A DNA stretch of 64,000 nt from NCBI RefSeq assembly GCF_003025595.1, contig NZ_PYMI01000002.1:62001-126000 (forward strand), in the 5' to 3' direction. The position numbers were made by a program, and so were the translations under genes. Numbering within the stretch: position 1 is the first letter of the stretch; every line of letters starts with the position of its first letter. The notes below the pieces were generated by a model. That model did not search any database. It saw only the letters and a list, made by a program, of their open reading frames with translations, and had not been told where the DNA came from. Positions 18,736 to 26,724 of this stretch are shown piece after piece. Source of the stretch: Photobacterium ganghwense. GTDB lineage: Bacteria; Pseudomonadota; Gammaproteobacteria; Enterobacterales; Vibrionaceae.

Positions 18736-18805
18736 GTTGCTTATGTTTCGTTGCTTATGTTTCGTTGCTTAGACTTCGCTGCTTAGACTTCGCTGCTTAG
18801 GCTTT
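18736..18805. repeat. Five 14-bp tandem repeats between lfgF and lfgG
   Basis: Five units of GTTGCTTATGTTTC-type sequence occur. Units 1 and 2 are identical; the others drift to GCTGCTTAGACTTC and GCTGCTTAGGCTTT. They lie in an unusual 197-base spacer inside an otherwise tightly packed rod/hook operon. Confidence 0.95.
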
Positions 18806-18865
18806 GTGACTGACGCTTGCCGCTTGCTTTTCGTCGCCTGTCTGCAGTAACCATCCCGCCTGAAT

Positions 18866-19597
18866 TTAGCGATTACTCATTAACCGGTTTCCGGCCTGAG
18901 CCAGGGTTTCGGCGGTTTTCATCATCCGTACCTGCATTTCAAAATTGCGCGTCAGAGACATGACATTTACCAGCTCATCAATGGCGGACACGTTACTGCC
19001 TTCCAGATGCTCTGCCGCCACCAGCACCGTCGGGTCTGCCGCTAAAGCTTCCCCCTGCACAGCATGGAACAGGCCGTCGCTTTCCTTTTGCAGCTCCGTC
19101 GCCGCCGGTTTCACCAGCTTGAGCTGCCCGACTTCCACTTCCGCTCCACCGCCGGGCGGAATCACGCTGATCACACCTTTATCGCTGACTTCCACTTTCT
19201 GGTACGCAGGCAGCACCAGAGGATCGCCATCCGCCATCAGCGGGAACCCATTGACGGTCAGGTTACCCAGTTCATCAACCCGGATATTACCGGCCCGGGT
19301 ATAAGCCTCATTGCCAGCGGGCGTCTGCACCGTAAAAAAACCCTCGCCATTAATGGCGATATCCAGCGGTCGGCCGGTTTTGATCATGTCACCACTGTCA
19401 AAACGGGTAGACGCCGAGTTCGTGGCAACCAGAGTGCGACCGGCAAAACCGTTGCCCTGCAGTTGCATACTCTGCACCCGCTCCAAATCCGCCCGAAATC
19501 CGACCGTATCGGCATTCGACAGGTTATTCGAGTGCACATGCTGGGCCTTCATCACCCGGCTGGCACCACTGGTTGCGGTAAATAACAAGCTATCCAT
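18866..19597 (-). CDS. lfgF: Lateral flagellar proximal rod protein LfgF (FlgF family)
   Basis: A 243-residue rod protein with the usual N-terminal motif (ASRVMKAQHVHSNNLSNADTVGFRADL) and C-terminal LEGSNVSAIDELVNVMSLTRNFEMQVRMM. The NGEGFFTVQTPAGNEAYTRAG segment in the middle is shared by FlgE/F/G. Order lfgE-F-G and similarity identify it as FlgF. It is separated from lfgG by the 197-base repeat-bearing spacer. Confidence 0.95.
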   Translation of the reverse strand: MDSLLFTATSGASRVMKAQHVHSNNLSNADTVGFRADLERVQSMQLQGNGFAGRTLVATNSASTRFDSGDMIKTGRPLDIAINGEGFFTVQTPAGNEAYTRAGNIRVDELGNLTVNGFPLMADGDPLVLPAYQKVEVSDKGVISVIPPGGGAEVEVGQLKLVKPAATELQKESDGLFHAVQGEALAADPTVLVAAEHLEGSNVSAIDELVNVMSLTRNFEMQVRMMKTAETLAQAGNRLMSNR

Positions 19598-19624
19598 TAC
19601 ACTGATTCTCTCTGTCTTTCAGGC

Positions 19625-20821
19625 TTAAACCGCGTTGAACAGGGCCTGGGTCAGCTTATCGGAGGTCGAGATAGTTTTTGCGTTTGCCTGATAATTACGC
19701 TGGGCGGTCATCAGGCTCACCAGTTCACTGGTCAGATCCACGTTAGACCCTTCCAGTGCACCGGAGGTCAGGCTGCCTAAAGTCCCGGCCCCCGGATTAC
19801 CGTTAATCGGCGCACCAGAGCTGTAACTTTGCATCCAGGAGGTGTTCCCTGCTTTCACCAGTCCCTGCGGGTTGGCAAAATCCGCCAGAATCACCTGTCC
19901 CTGCAACTGGGACTGACCATTGGTGTACGTCGCGAACACCATGCCGTTATCTTCGACCCGCACACCGGCCAATTCACCGGAGGCATGGCCGTTCGGTGAG
20001 TTGGTGCTCACGCCAAAATCCGCCCCAAACTGAGTGCTGCCCTCGAGATTAATTGCGACGTCCATCGGGTTGGCACCGCCCGGTGTCAGCGATACGGTAA
20101 ATGGCTTGGTTGGTGCCGCCAGCGTACCGTCAGTGTTAAAGGTCACTTGCTGGGTTTTGGCTGGCTGATCAGCGCCGTCTACCTGCACATTGACTTGCCA
20201 GGTGTTATCCCCGGTTTTGGTGAAATACTGGGTCACGGTATGCGGGTTACCCAGCGAGTCGTACACCTTGGTGGTATATGACGAACTGAATGAGTCGGTA
20301 TCGGTCGGAGAGAACGGATTCTGCGCCGTATCAATCACGGTCGCGCGGGCGTCAAAGTTCGCCACAAAGTCCACACTGTCCGTTGCTTTGGCCGCCAGGG
20401 ATGAGGTTTTGATTTTCAGATCAGTGACAGCACCCGTTTGCAGGGTGTTGTTATTGTCCACGGAGTAACCCTGCAGTTTCATACCGCCATTGGTCACAAT
20501 GTTGTTGTTCCGATCCGTCCCGAAAATCCCGGACCGGGTATAGAGAAGCTGCCCCATGTGATCTTTCGTCACGAAAAAGCCGCTGCCATTAATCGCCAGA
20601 TCCAACGCACGTCCGGTGCCGTTAACCGGGCCATTTTTGGAAAAGTTCTGGGAAATCGCGGCCACTTCAACCCCACTTGGCTGCATACCGTTATACACGG
20701 CAGAAAACTCAGTACGGGATTCCTTGAAGCCGGACGTTGAAACGTTAGCAATGTTATTACTGATGGTGTTCAGTTGTGTGTTTGTGGCATCCAGACCACT
20801 TAATGCAATATCAAAACTCAT
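19625..20821 (-). CDS. lfgE: Lateral flagellar hook protein LfgE (FlgE family)
   Basis: A 398-residue hook subunit. The N-terminal region (MSFDIALSGLDATNTQLNTI, NNIANVSTSGFKESR), the central NGSGFFVTKD and the C-terminal LEGSNVDLTSELVSLMTAQRNYQANAKTI are all present. Length is standard for FlgE. It is located between the hook-cap gene lfgD and the rod gene lfgF. Confidence 0.96.
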   Translation of the reverse strand: MSFDIALSGLDATNTQLNTISNNIANVSTSGFKESRTEFSAVYNGMQPSGVEVAAISQNFSKNGPVNGTGRALDLAINGSGFFVTKDHMGQLLYTRSGIFGTDRNNNIVTNGGMKLQGYSVDNNNTLQTGAVTDLKIKTSSLAAKATDSVDFVANFDARATVIDTAQNPFSPTDTDSFSSSYTTKVYDSLGNPHTVTQYFTKTGDNTWQVNVQVDGADQPAKTQQVTFNTDGTLAAPTKPFTVSLTPGGANPMDVAINLEGSTQFGADFGVSTNSPNGHASGELAGVRVEDNGMVFATYTNGQSQLQGQVILADFANPQGLVKAGNTSWMQSYSSGAPINGNPGAGTLGSLTSGALEGSNVDLTSELVSLMTAQRNYQANAKTISTSDKLTQALFNAV

Positions 20822-20862
20822 GAGTGACTCTTTTTAGTACTGTCTTATTAAGTAATGTCTGG

Positions 20863-21546
20863 TTAAGCACCAAACTGACTAATCTGGTAGAAAGGAACAC
20901 TGCCGACCCCGGCAACATTGACCAGCGTCGCGCCGCCGTTACTGGGCACCCGCACCTGAGAGACTTCACCGGCCATCAGCATGACCGGCTGCCCCTGGCC
21001 CTTATCAACATTCACCGATACGGTGTACTTACCCGGCTTCAGCCCCAGAGCTTGCGGATCAATGGCAAAATCCACATCCCCCTGACCGTGTGCCCCTAAC
21101 GGCAAAGAGGTCTCCTGACCATACTCATCGGTGATCGTCAGCGTGACCATGTTCGAGGCATGCGCCAGTTCCAGCTTGCCGTGCTGCGGGCCGCTGCCCA
21201 GCTCCACTTCGTTGGTGTTCACAAACACGGTTTGCCCAACCAGACCAGCAGTAGAAAGCACCTGCATGTTATCGAGCAGTACCATGCTGTTTTGCATCAC
21301 CTGCGCCATGTTCTCGGTACTCTGCACCTGAGAAAACTGCGCCAGCTGGCTGACATATTCCGTGCCATCCAGTGGATTTAACGGGTCCTGATTCTGCACC
21401 TGCGCCACCATCAGGGTAATGAACTCGTTCTGCAGCGAGGTCGCACTGTTTCGGTCAGCAGGGTTGGCCGTGACCGATCTTTCCTGACCGGCTGTCGCCG
21501 ATACCGGTGAATCCGCAGTCAGGGCGGTAAATTGCGCCAGACTCAT
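20863..21546 (-). CDS. lfgD: Lateral flagellar hook-cap protein LfgD (FlgD family)
   Basis: A 227-residue hook-assembly scaffold. The N-terminal FlgD signature (LQNEFITLMVAQVQNQDPLNPLDGTEYVSQLAQFSQVQSTE) is diagnostic, and a FlgD Ig-like/Tudor region follows at about residues 90-200. Its start overlaps the lfgC stop (ATGA), indicating coupled translation. Confidence 0.95.
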   Translation of the reverse strand: MSLAQFTALTADSPVSATAGQERSVTANPADRNSATSLQNEFITLMVAQVQNQDPLNPLDGTEYVSQLAQFSQVQSTENMAQVMQNSMVLLDNMQVLSTAGLVGQTVFVNTNEVELGSGPQHGKLELAHASNMVTLTITDEYGQETSLPLGAHGQGDVDFAIDPQALGLKPGKYTVSVNVDKGQGQPVMLMAGEVSQVRVPSNGGATLVNVAGVGSVPFYQISQFGA

Positions 21547-21980
21547 CGGCCACCCTCCCCAAGTCGCAGAAGCCCCTGCTGCATGCTTTTCACATTGCTC
21601 AGCACTTCAACATTGGTTTCAAAGCTGCGGGTTGCGGACATCATGTCGGCCATTTCAGCCACCACATCAATGTCCGGGTAATAAACATACCCTTCCCGAT
21701 TAGCGAGCGGGTTACCCGGCTCATAGCGTTTCTCGGCGTCGCCGCGACTTTGCACAACGTCCACAATCCGCACTTCCGCATTCGGATACGCGTTTTCACC
21801 GGAAGCCAGTTGCGTGTTGCTGTACACGGTGGCAAAAACCGGCTTCAGTGCCTTGTAGGCATCCTCCGGGTTAGCAGACACGGCATCGGCGTTAGCCAGG
21901 TTACTGGCAACGGTGTTCAGACGAACGGTCTGAGCATTCATGGCCGAACCGGCAATCGAGTAGATATCGGTAAATGACAT
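21543..21980 (-). CDS. lfgC: Lateral flagellar proximal rod protein LfgC (FlgC family)
   Basis: A 145-residue rod protein with IYSIAGSAMNAQTVRLNTVASNLANAD at the N-terminus, VYYPDIDVVAEMADMMSATRSFETNVEVL at the C-terminus, and the middle segment typical of FlgC. It lies 5 bases after lfgB and overlaps lfgD by 4 bases. Confidence 0.95.
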   Translation of the reverse strand: MSFTDIYSIAGSAMNAQTVRLNTVASNLANADAVSANPEDAYKALKPVFATVYSNTQLASGENAYPNAEVRIVDVVQSRGDAEKRYEPGNPLANREGYVYYPDIDVVAEMADMMSATRSFETNVEVLSNVKSMQQGLLRLGEGGR

Positions 21981-21985
21981 AGTGA

Positions 21986-22348
21986 TTAACGTCCCTCTAT
22001 GGCTTTGGCTAACCCGCTGAATTTCATGTTCATAAAAGTCAGACTGGTCTGAAAATCCATGTTGTTCTGAGTAAACTTCGCCTGCTCAACCCCCAGCTCA
22101 ACGGTATTGCCGTCTTTGCTGTTCTGGTACGGCATGGCATACAGCGAAGAGATTTTGAAGTCCGGTACCGGCTTATCCACTTTCCCCGGCACGGTATTGC
22201 GCATAACGGTTTCAAAGCGCAGGTCTTTCGCAAGGTATCCAGGGGTGTCAACATTTGCTAAGTTACTGGCCAACACCTTGGTGCGTTGTACCCTGAAATT
22301 AAGCGCATCCGGGTGAACACCGAGCGCACTGTCAAAACTGATCGCCAT
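21986..22348 (-). CDS. lfgB: Lateral flagellar proximal rod protein LfgB (FlgB family)
   Basis: A 120-residue rod protein, first gene of the lfgB-L operon. ALGVHPDALNFRVQRTKVLASNLANVDTPGYLAKDL and the C-terminal NMDFQTSLTFMNMKFSGL are typical of FlgB. A sigma-54-type promoter candidate lies 38 bases upstream of its ATG. Confidence 0.95.
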   Translation of the reverse strand: MAISFDSALGVHPDALNFRVQRTKVLASNLANVDTPGYLAKDLRFETVMRNTVPGKVDKPVPDFKISSLYAMPYQNSKDGNTVELGVEQAKFTQNNMDFQTSLTFMNMKFSGLAKAIEGR

Positions 22349-22385
22349 TGAAATTCCTCAGGTCTGGCTGGTCCACGAAGCATTA

Positions 22386-22401
22386 ATCAAGATACATGCC
22401 A
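22386..22401 (-). promoter_or_regulatory. Putative sigma-54 promoter for the lfgB-L operon
   Basis: On the - strand TGGCATGTATCTTGAT matches the consensus TGGCACG-N4-TTGCW with the invariant GG and correct spacing; the two deviations are C to T at base 6 and C to A at base 15. In V. parahaemolyticus such genes are activated by LafK with sigma-54; lafK itself is not in this window. Confidence 0.6.
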
Positions 22402-22408
22402 TCTTTTT

Positions 22409-23311
22409 ATGATTTATTTATCAATACGTTACAATGCGACACGGAAGCGGAACTTCCGCCCAACGGAAGCTGGACGGAAGCGCCGTCAATCTCGTATTTG
22501 CTTTCTTTCCGCCCTGTTCGGCAGTGCCCTGCTGGGGATAAGCCATCCGCCCGCTTTCAGCGCTATTACCGAGCAGGCTCTATCTAAGAAAACTGAAATC
22601 GAGCAAACTGAAACTAAAAGCGAGCAGACGAGAACTGAACAGGCTATTGCAGCACAGACCATGACCGAGCAGGCGCTGGCAGATTTTGTCAGGCAGGAAA
22701 TGCAGGCAGAGGTCGATGCCTATGCCCGGCAGCACCATTGGCAGAACGTGCAGACCGACATAGCAATCACGGTTCCCGCGGCCGTGCAGCACCTACCGGT
22801 ATGCCCGGTGCCGTTAACCATCGCGGCCAGCGACCTCAACAACCAGCCAGTGGGGAATCTTAAACGTCAGGTACGTTGTGACGGCGGCACGTACCCTTGG
22901 CGAATAAATACCACTGTCAAAGTTGAAGTGCAGTTACCGGTTGTGGTCGCCCGAACCGCCCTCAACCGGGGAACCAAACTGGCAGCCGATATGCTGAAAA
23001 TGCAGGTGATGCGCTTTAACCGAGCGACTGATTTCGCCACACAGATTCCAAGCGTAACGAGCAAACGCACCGAACGCCGTATTCGCAGTGGACAGGTGAT
23101 CCGTCCCGCTTCGCTGCAACAGCGCTGGCTGGTTGAAACCGGAGATGAAGTGCTGATCACCGCAAGGAAAGACGGAATGCAGGCCAGTACCCGGGGAATT
23201 GCACTGGAAGACGGGGGCAAAAATGAGCAGATTGAGGTTAAAAATTCCCGGTCAGAGAAAGTGATTAAGGTTCGCGTAACCGACTACGGCAAAGTAGAAA
23301 CCGTTTTCTGA
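22409..23311 (+). CDS. lfgA: Lateral flagellar P-ring chaperone LfgA (FlgA family)
   Basis: A 300-residue periplasmic chaperone for P-ring assembly, divergent from lfgB. The C-terminal SAF domain (about residues 170-300: VVVARTALNRGTKLAADML, RRIRSGQVIRP, GDEVLITARKDGM, ARGI-like core and SEKVIKVRVTDYGKVETVF) is diagnostic. A signal sequence lies unusually far in (about residues 24-50, RRQSRICFLSALFGSALLG). No ATG, GTG or TTG exists between codon 1 and that point, and no ribosome binding site is seen before ATG 22409. A Glu/Thr/Gln-rich linker (EQTETKSEQTRTEQ) follows the signal. The true start is uncertain. Confidence 0.88.
   Translation: MIYLSIRYNATRKRNFRPTEAGRKRRQSRICFLSALFGSALLGISHPPAFSAITEQALSKKTEIEQTETKSEQTRTEQAIAAQTMTEQALADFVRQEMQAEVDAYARQHHWQNVQTDIAITVPAAVQHLPVCPVPLTIAASDLNNQPVGNLKRQVRCDGGTYPWRINTTVKVEVQLPVVVARTALNRGTKLAADMLKMQVMRFNRATDFATQIPSVTSKRTERRIRSGQVIRPASLQQRWLVETGDEVLITARKDGMQASTRGIALEDGGKNEQIEVKNSRSEKVIKVRVTDYGKVETVF
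22443..22477. repeat. GGAAGCG elements with GCGGAA-C-TTCCGC palindrome at the head of lfgA
   Basis: A perfect 13-bp palindrome (22447-22459) is flanked by GGAAGC copies near 22443, 22465 and 22476. The same vocabulary occurs upstream of lafB (3417-3470). It overlaps the first codons called for lfgA. Confidence 0.65.
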
Positions 23312-23337
23312 CCCCTGTCTCTGACGTTGCTCTCTAA

Positions 23338-23373
23338 GAGACCTAATGTGAGACCTAATGCGAGACCTGACGC
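23338..23373. repeat. Three 12-bp tandem repeats upstream of lfgM
   Basis: GAGACCTAATGT, GAGACCTAATGC and GAGACCTGACGC follow each other 27 bases after the lfgA stop, in the 203-base spacer before lfgM. No clear promoter was found in the spacer. Confidence 0.85.
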
Positions 23374-23514
23374 TGTTAGCTGATAAGCTGCGCTCAGTGA
23401 AAGGATCAATTCCACCACGGCGGTTGGCCCGCAACAGCATGCCCTGAAAGATTTAATTAATCCGATTTTTCGCCGCCTATCTTAATCAGACTCCATCAGC
23501 AACAGGAACTCAGG

Positions 23515-23796
23515 ATGAAAATTGATAAAGTGGCTGGCAGCGCTATTACCCAAACGCAGTTTGACCATTCTTCGCGTCGCACTTCAACCACGGCAAGCAG
23601 TCAGCCGCGTCCGGAGCCTGGCGTTCAGGTTGATACCCAACGCATGGCCAACATGCAGGAGCAACTGAAGCAGCTACCCAGTATTGATATGGACAAAGTC
23701 GCGGCAGTAAAAGACGCACTGGCACGGGGTGAGCTGGAACTGGATATTCAGGCGCTGTCTGGTGCCATTATGCAATTCCACACTGGCCATGAGTAA
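23515..23796 (+). CDS. lfgM: Lateral flagellar anti-sigma-28 factor LfgM (FlgM family)
   Basis: A 93-residue anti-sigma factor. A disordered Thr/Ser/Gln-rich N-terminal half is followed by the sigma-binding C-terminal helices (RMANMQEQLKQLPSIDMDKVAAVKDALARGELELDIQALSGAIMQF). It holds LafS inactive until the hook is complete, then is exported. CAGGA lies a few bases before ATG 23515. The lfgM stop overlaps lfgN by 8 bases. Confidence 0.92.
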   Translation: MKIDKVAGSAITQTQFDHSSRRTSTTASSQPRPEPGVQVDTQRMANMQEQLKQLPSIDMDKVAAVKDALARGELELDIQALSGAIMQFHTGHE

Positions 23797-24274
23797 GACT
23801 GTGGAATCCGGTAAATCAGCCGCGCAAACCACCGCGGTCAGACAACAGCTTGTCATGCAGCTTCTGAAGGGAATTCAGCAAGACATTCAGCAATATGACG
23901 AACTGCAGCAGATTTTACAGGCACTGCAGGCCAGTTATCTGAATTTCGATGGCGAAGCCATGCAACGAATGATGCAGCGCCAGCAGCCACTGCTTGCCGT
24001 CTTAGCACAACGTTCAACACAACGAACAGTGCAACTGCGGCAATTGGGACTGCCAGCCACTCCGCAAGGTATTCGCAGCCTGTTTCAGGCTCTGCCACCG
24101 GCATTACGGGAAAAAATGCAGCAGCAATGGCAACGTCTTGAGTCCGTCATTGTGGCCTGTCGGCAACTCAATCAGCACAACGGGCAATTGTCCGCTTCGT
24201 TTGGGGAACTGTTAGCCGAAATCAGTCAGGGCTCACAGCGCCACTATGCCCGTGACCAGCTGATGCAGATGTGA
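23789..24274 (+). CDS. lfgN: Lateral flagellar export chaperone LfgN (FlgN family)
   Basis: A 161-residue, Gln-rich helical protein fitting the FlgN family, the export chaperone for the junction proteins FlgK and FlgL. The start chosen is ATG 23789, overlapping the lfgM stop; the frame extends to 23729, but that would run through the conserved end of lfgM. Helices around LLKGIQQDIQQYDELQQILQAL and ESVIVACRQLNQHNGQLSASFGELL are typical. Gene order lfgA-M-N matches other lateral systems. Confidence 0.88.
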   Translation: MSKTVESGKSAAQTTAVRQQLVMQLLKGIQQDIQQYDELQQILQALQASYLNFDGEAMQRMMQRQQPLLAVLAQRSTQRTVQLRQLGLPATPQGIRSLFQALPPALREKMQQQWQRLESVIVACRQLNQHNGQLSASFGELLAEISQGSQRHYARDQLMQM

Positions 24275-25356
24275 TGTCGTTTGCCTCATCGCCGCCTTCG
24301 AACATGACAGCTCAAGGCATTACCGCTCCAGCAATTCATGCGACAACCCGTGCGACAAACTATGCGGCAACCCATGCGGCAACCGCAGGGGTTATTGGCA
24401 CCCTTACCGCCCCCCAACATCGTCATTTCCGCTCAAGTCATTTCCGCTTAAAGCGGCACTTACTGCCATTGCTGGCAAGTCTGCTCCTGATGCCGGTGTC
24501 CGCCGCACCGCTATATACCGAGGCACAAACCGCTATCCCGGCGATGGACTGGGCAACCCGACCACTATTTTCCCCATCACAACCTGCGTTTTTAGGACAG
24601 CGTTCACCCCAAAACACGGGCCGTCTGCGTTTTCCGGCAGAGTCTGAGGAATTCAAGCAACAGGTCAAAGCACAGCATGCGCGCCTTACCCCGCACCAAC
24701 AGCGGATTCAGCGTCATCTGTTGCGTCAGCGGCACACGATCGAGATGATTTATCGAGAGCTGGACAAGCGGCAGTTGCCCCGACAGCTGGTGTTATTACC
24801 TATGCTGGAGTCCACATTCAATCCGCTGGCAGTTTCACCTGCCAAAGCAGCCGGGTTATGGCAACTAATGCCAGCCACCGCCAAACGTTTTGGCCTGAGC
24901 GTTACCCCAGAGCGGGATGACAGGTTTGACGTTAGCCACAGCACCCAAGCGGCGCTGGACTACCTGACTTTTCTGTACCGGAAATTCCATCAGGATCTGA
25001 ACCTCACCCTGGCAGCATACAATGCCGGTGAAGGCAGGGTCAGCCGGGCGCAAAGCAGTGACAAACAGCGATTCAGCCAGCTTAGGTTACCGGCAGAAAC
25101 GGTCAACTACGTGCATAAATTCCACGCCTTGTTACAGCTGGTGGATGTGGCAGAACTGGCAACGCATCGCCCATATTCATCACACCCTATCGCCGGGCTC
25201 TTGGCTCCACAGCGGAATACCGTTGACGCTCATGAAACCCGAAATGCAGAAGAAACCCAGGATACCCAGATCTTAACGACCCTGTTTGCCAAACGCACAG
25301 TGATCAACATGAAGCCGATCTCCCCACTGATACCGGTGATATCGCCTGACGCTTAG
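24274..25356 (+). CDS. Membrane-bound lytic transglycosylase, MltD/SLT type, in the lfgAMN unit
   Basis: A 360-residue protein with an SLT catalytic domain at about residues 155-265. The catalytic glutamate is E179 in LLPMLESTFNPLAVSPAKAAGLWQL, followed by MPATAKRFGL and the AAYNAGEG motif. It cleaves peptidoglycan glycan strands with 1,6-anhydro-MurNAc formation. MltD proteins carry LysM repeats; none are present. A hydrophobic signal segment (about 60-78) is preceded by 58 residues of Thr/Ala-rich sequence, so the real start may be later. ATG 24274 overlaps the lfgN stop (TGATG). Since LfgJ lacks its muramidase domain, this enzyme probably opens the wall for the lateral rod. Confidence 0.85.
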   Translation: MSFASSPPSNMTAQGITAPAIHATTRATNYAATHAATAGVIGTLTAPQHRHFRSSHFRLKRHLLPLLASLLLMPVSAAPLYTEAQTAIPAMDWATRPLFSPSQPAFLGQRSPQNTGRLRFPAESEEFKQQVKAQHARLTPHQQRIQRHLLRQRHTIEMIYRELDKRQLPRQLVLLPMLESTFNPLAVSPAKAAGLWQLMPATAKRFGLSVTPERDDRFDVSHSTQAALDYLTFLYRKFHQDLNLTLAAYNAGEGRVSRAQSSDKQRFSQLRLPAETVNYVHKFHALLQLVDVAELATHRPYSSHPIAGLLAPQRNTVDAHETRNAEETQDTQILTTLFAKRTVINMKPISPLIPVISPDA

Positions 25357-25367
25357 TCCGTACGGCC

Positions 25368-25787
25368 TCAGCAGCGATAGCAAAAATGATGGCTACTGAT
25401 TGTAAATCCCTCGGTCAGATAAAACTTATGCGCCGCAAAACGCTGGACACCGGAATCAAGATGAATTTCATCAATATGATTCACTTCGGCATAGTCCTTA
25501 AACCAATCCATCAGATACTGGCCCGCGCCCTCTGAACGATGCGCCTCGTCAGTAACAAAATCGTCGATATAAAGATACTGACCACAGGATAACTTCTGCC
25601 CGGTCACAAAACCTGCCACCGACAGCACGTTACCGTCGCGCATCACGTATGCCAACTGATACCCCGACTTCATCTGCTGTATCAGCAGACCGATAAGTTC
25701 ATTCAGCTCATACTGAGGACGCAATTGCTGAATAACCGGCGCCACGGCTGCCACTTCTTCCTGGTTTGAAACCAATATCACTTCCAT
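25368..25787 (-). CDS. GNAT-family N-acetyltransferase
   Basis: A 139-residue single-domain acetyltransferase of the GNAT fold. The acetyl-CoA pocket is seen as YLYIDDFVTDEAHRSEGAGQYLMDWFKDYAE (motif A, R/Q-x-x-G-x-G/A type), followed by LDSGVQRFAAHKFYLTEGF (motif B). The substrate cannot be told. ATG 25787 is preferred over a TTG two codons earlier. It is convergent with the transglycosylase gene with only 11 bases between stops. Confidence 0.85.
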   Translation of the reverse strand: MEVILVSNQEEVAAVAPVIQQLRPQYELNELIGLLIQQMKSGYQLAYVMRDGNVLSVAGFVTGQKLSCGQYLYIDDFVTDEAHRSEGAGQYLMDWFKDYAEVNHIDEIHLDSGVQRFAAHKFYLTEGFTISSHHFCYRC

Positions 25788-25949
25788 CTTCAACCATCTC
25801 GCTTATTGTCTGTTTCCGTTAAGGATACCCACAGAGAAAAACGTACAAGCCTGATACCGGATTACGGTGAGTCCTCAGCGTTCACCTCAGGGAGCCCTTA
25901 AAATAGGTCAGGATAGCAAGCAGGTATGACAATACGCTGAAAGTATCGC

Positions 25950-25976
25950 GAAAAAAACCGCCTCCGGAGAGGCGGT
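25950..25976 (-). terminator. Terminator of traT-like gene
   Basis: On the - strand ACCGCCTC / GAGGCGGT (8-bp stem, 4-base loop) is followed by TTTTTTT, 10 bases after the gene's stop. Confidence 0.92.
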
Positions 25977-25986
25977 CAGCATGGCA

Positions 25987-26724
25987 TCAGAACACACCGG
26001 ATATCGAGGTTGCCAGACCATCGACCAGTACCGGTTTAGCCTCTTCAAAGTCCAGGTTTACTTGATTGGCCGTTGATACAATACGGGTGTTGTAACGCTT
26101 TTTATTTTCGGTCAGCGTCGTTTTGCTGGTGGTGTGGCTGGATGAGCCATTTTTCACATCTGCCGTCTGCGTGGTGTTCACCTTCAGGTTAGTTTTCTCC
26201 ACAATCTGAATATCGGTGATCATGGCGTAGTTGACATCCTCCACCAAGGCATCAGCCGCGATACCAATGGCCGCACCAATCAGGCCTCCCGCAGCAATGC
26301 TGTTTCCGCTGGATGAGCGCGATGCGACTGCCAACATACCCAGTGTGCCACCCGCCAGCGCGGAACCATAGCCGTTGGTCAGAAAGCCATTCGCTTCACG
26401 TAAATCCATTTTATCGAGCTTGAGGATGTTAGACTGAAGCCAGTAATGCGCAGTCGCCGGATCATTCACAATCCGGTAGCCTTTCGCCACCAACCTGTGT
26501 TGCAAAGCGTCCGAGATATCAATTTGTTTATCCGTGGTATTACGGATCTGAACATAAATGGTTTTCTTATCCGCGGAAACAGGATCCAGCCAGATGGTAT
26601 CTGACATTTGCGTCTGCACTTCCAGATTACGTTTTTTCACCGCCGTTGATACCGCAGAGCAACCGGATAAAACCATTGTTGACGCCAATACCACTGCCAC
26701 TAACTTTGCCTTACTTGCCTTCAT
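25987..26724 (-). CDS. traT: TraT-family outer-membrane lipoprotein
   Basis: A 245-residue lipoprotein with signal peptide and lipobox LSGC (cysteine about residue 22). It closely resembles TraT of F-like plasmids: AVKKRNLEVQTQMSDTIWLDPV, VYVQIRNTTDK-like segment, the glycine-rich membrane stretch (about 118-165) and the DIQIVEK...YNTRIVSTANQVNLDFEEA end. Plasmid TraT blocks conjugation between like cells (surface exclusion) and contributes to serum resistance. No tra genes or plasmid features are nearby, so here it is a chromosomal, monocistronic homologue whose role is probably envelope protection (inference). Confidence 0.92.
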   Translation of the reverse strand: MKASKAKLVAVVLASTMVLSGCSAVSTAVKKRNLEVQTQMSDTIWLDPVSADKKTIYVQIRNTTDKQIDISDALQHRLVAKGYRIVNDPATAHYWLQSNILKLDKMDLREANGFLTNGYGSALAGGTLGMLAVASRSSSGNSIAAGGLIGAAIGIAADALVEDVNYAMITDIQIVEKTNLKVNTTQTADVKNGSSSHTTSKTTLTENKKRYNTRIVSTANQVNLDFEEAKPVLVDGLATSISGVF

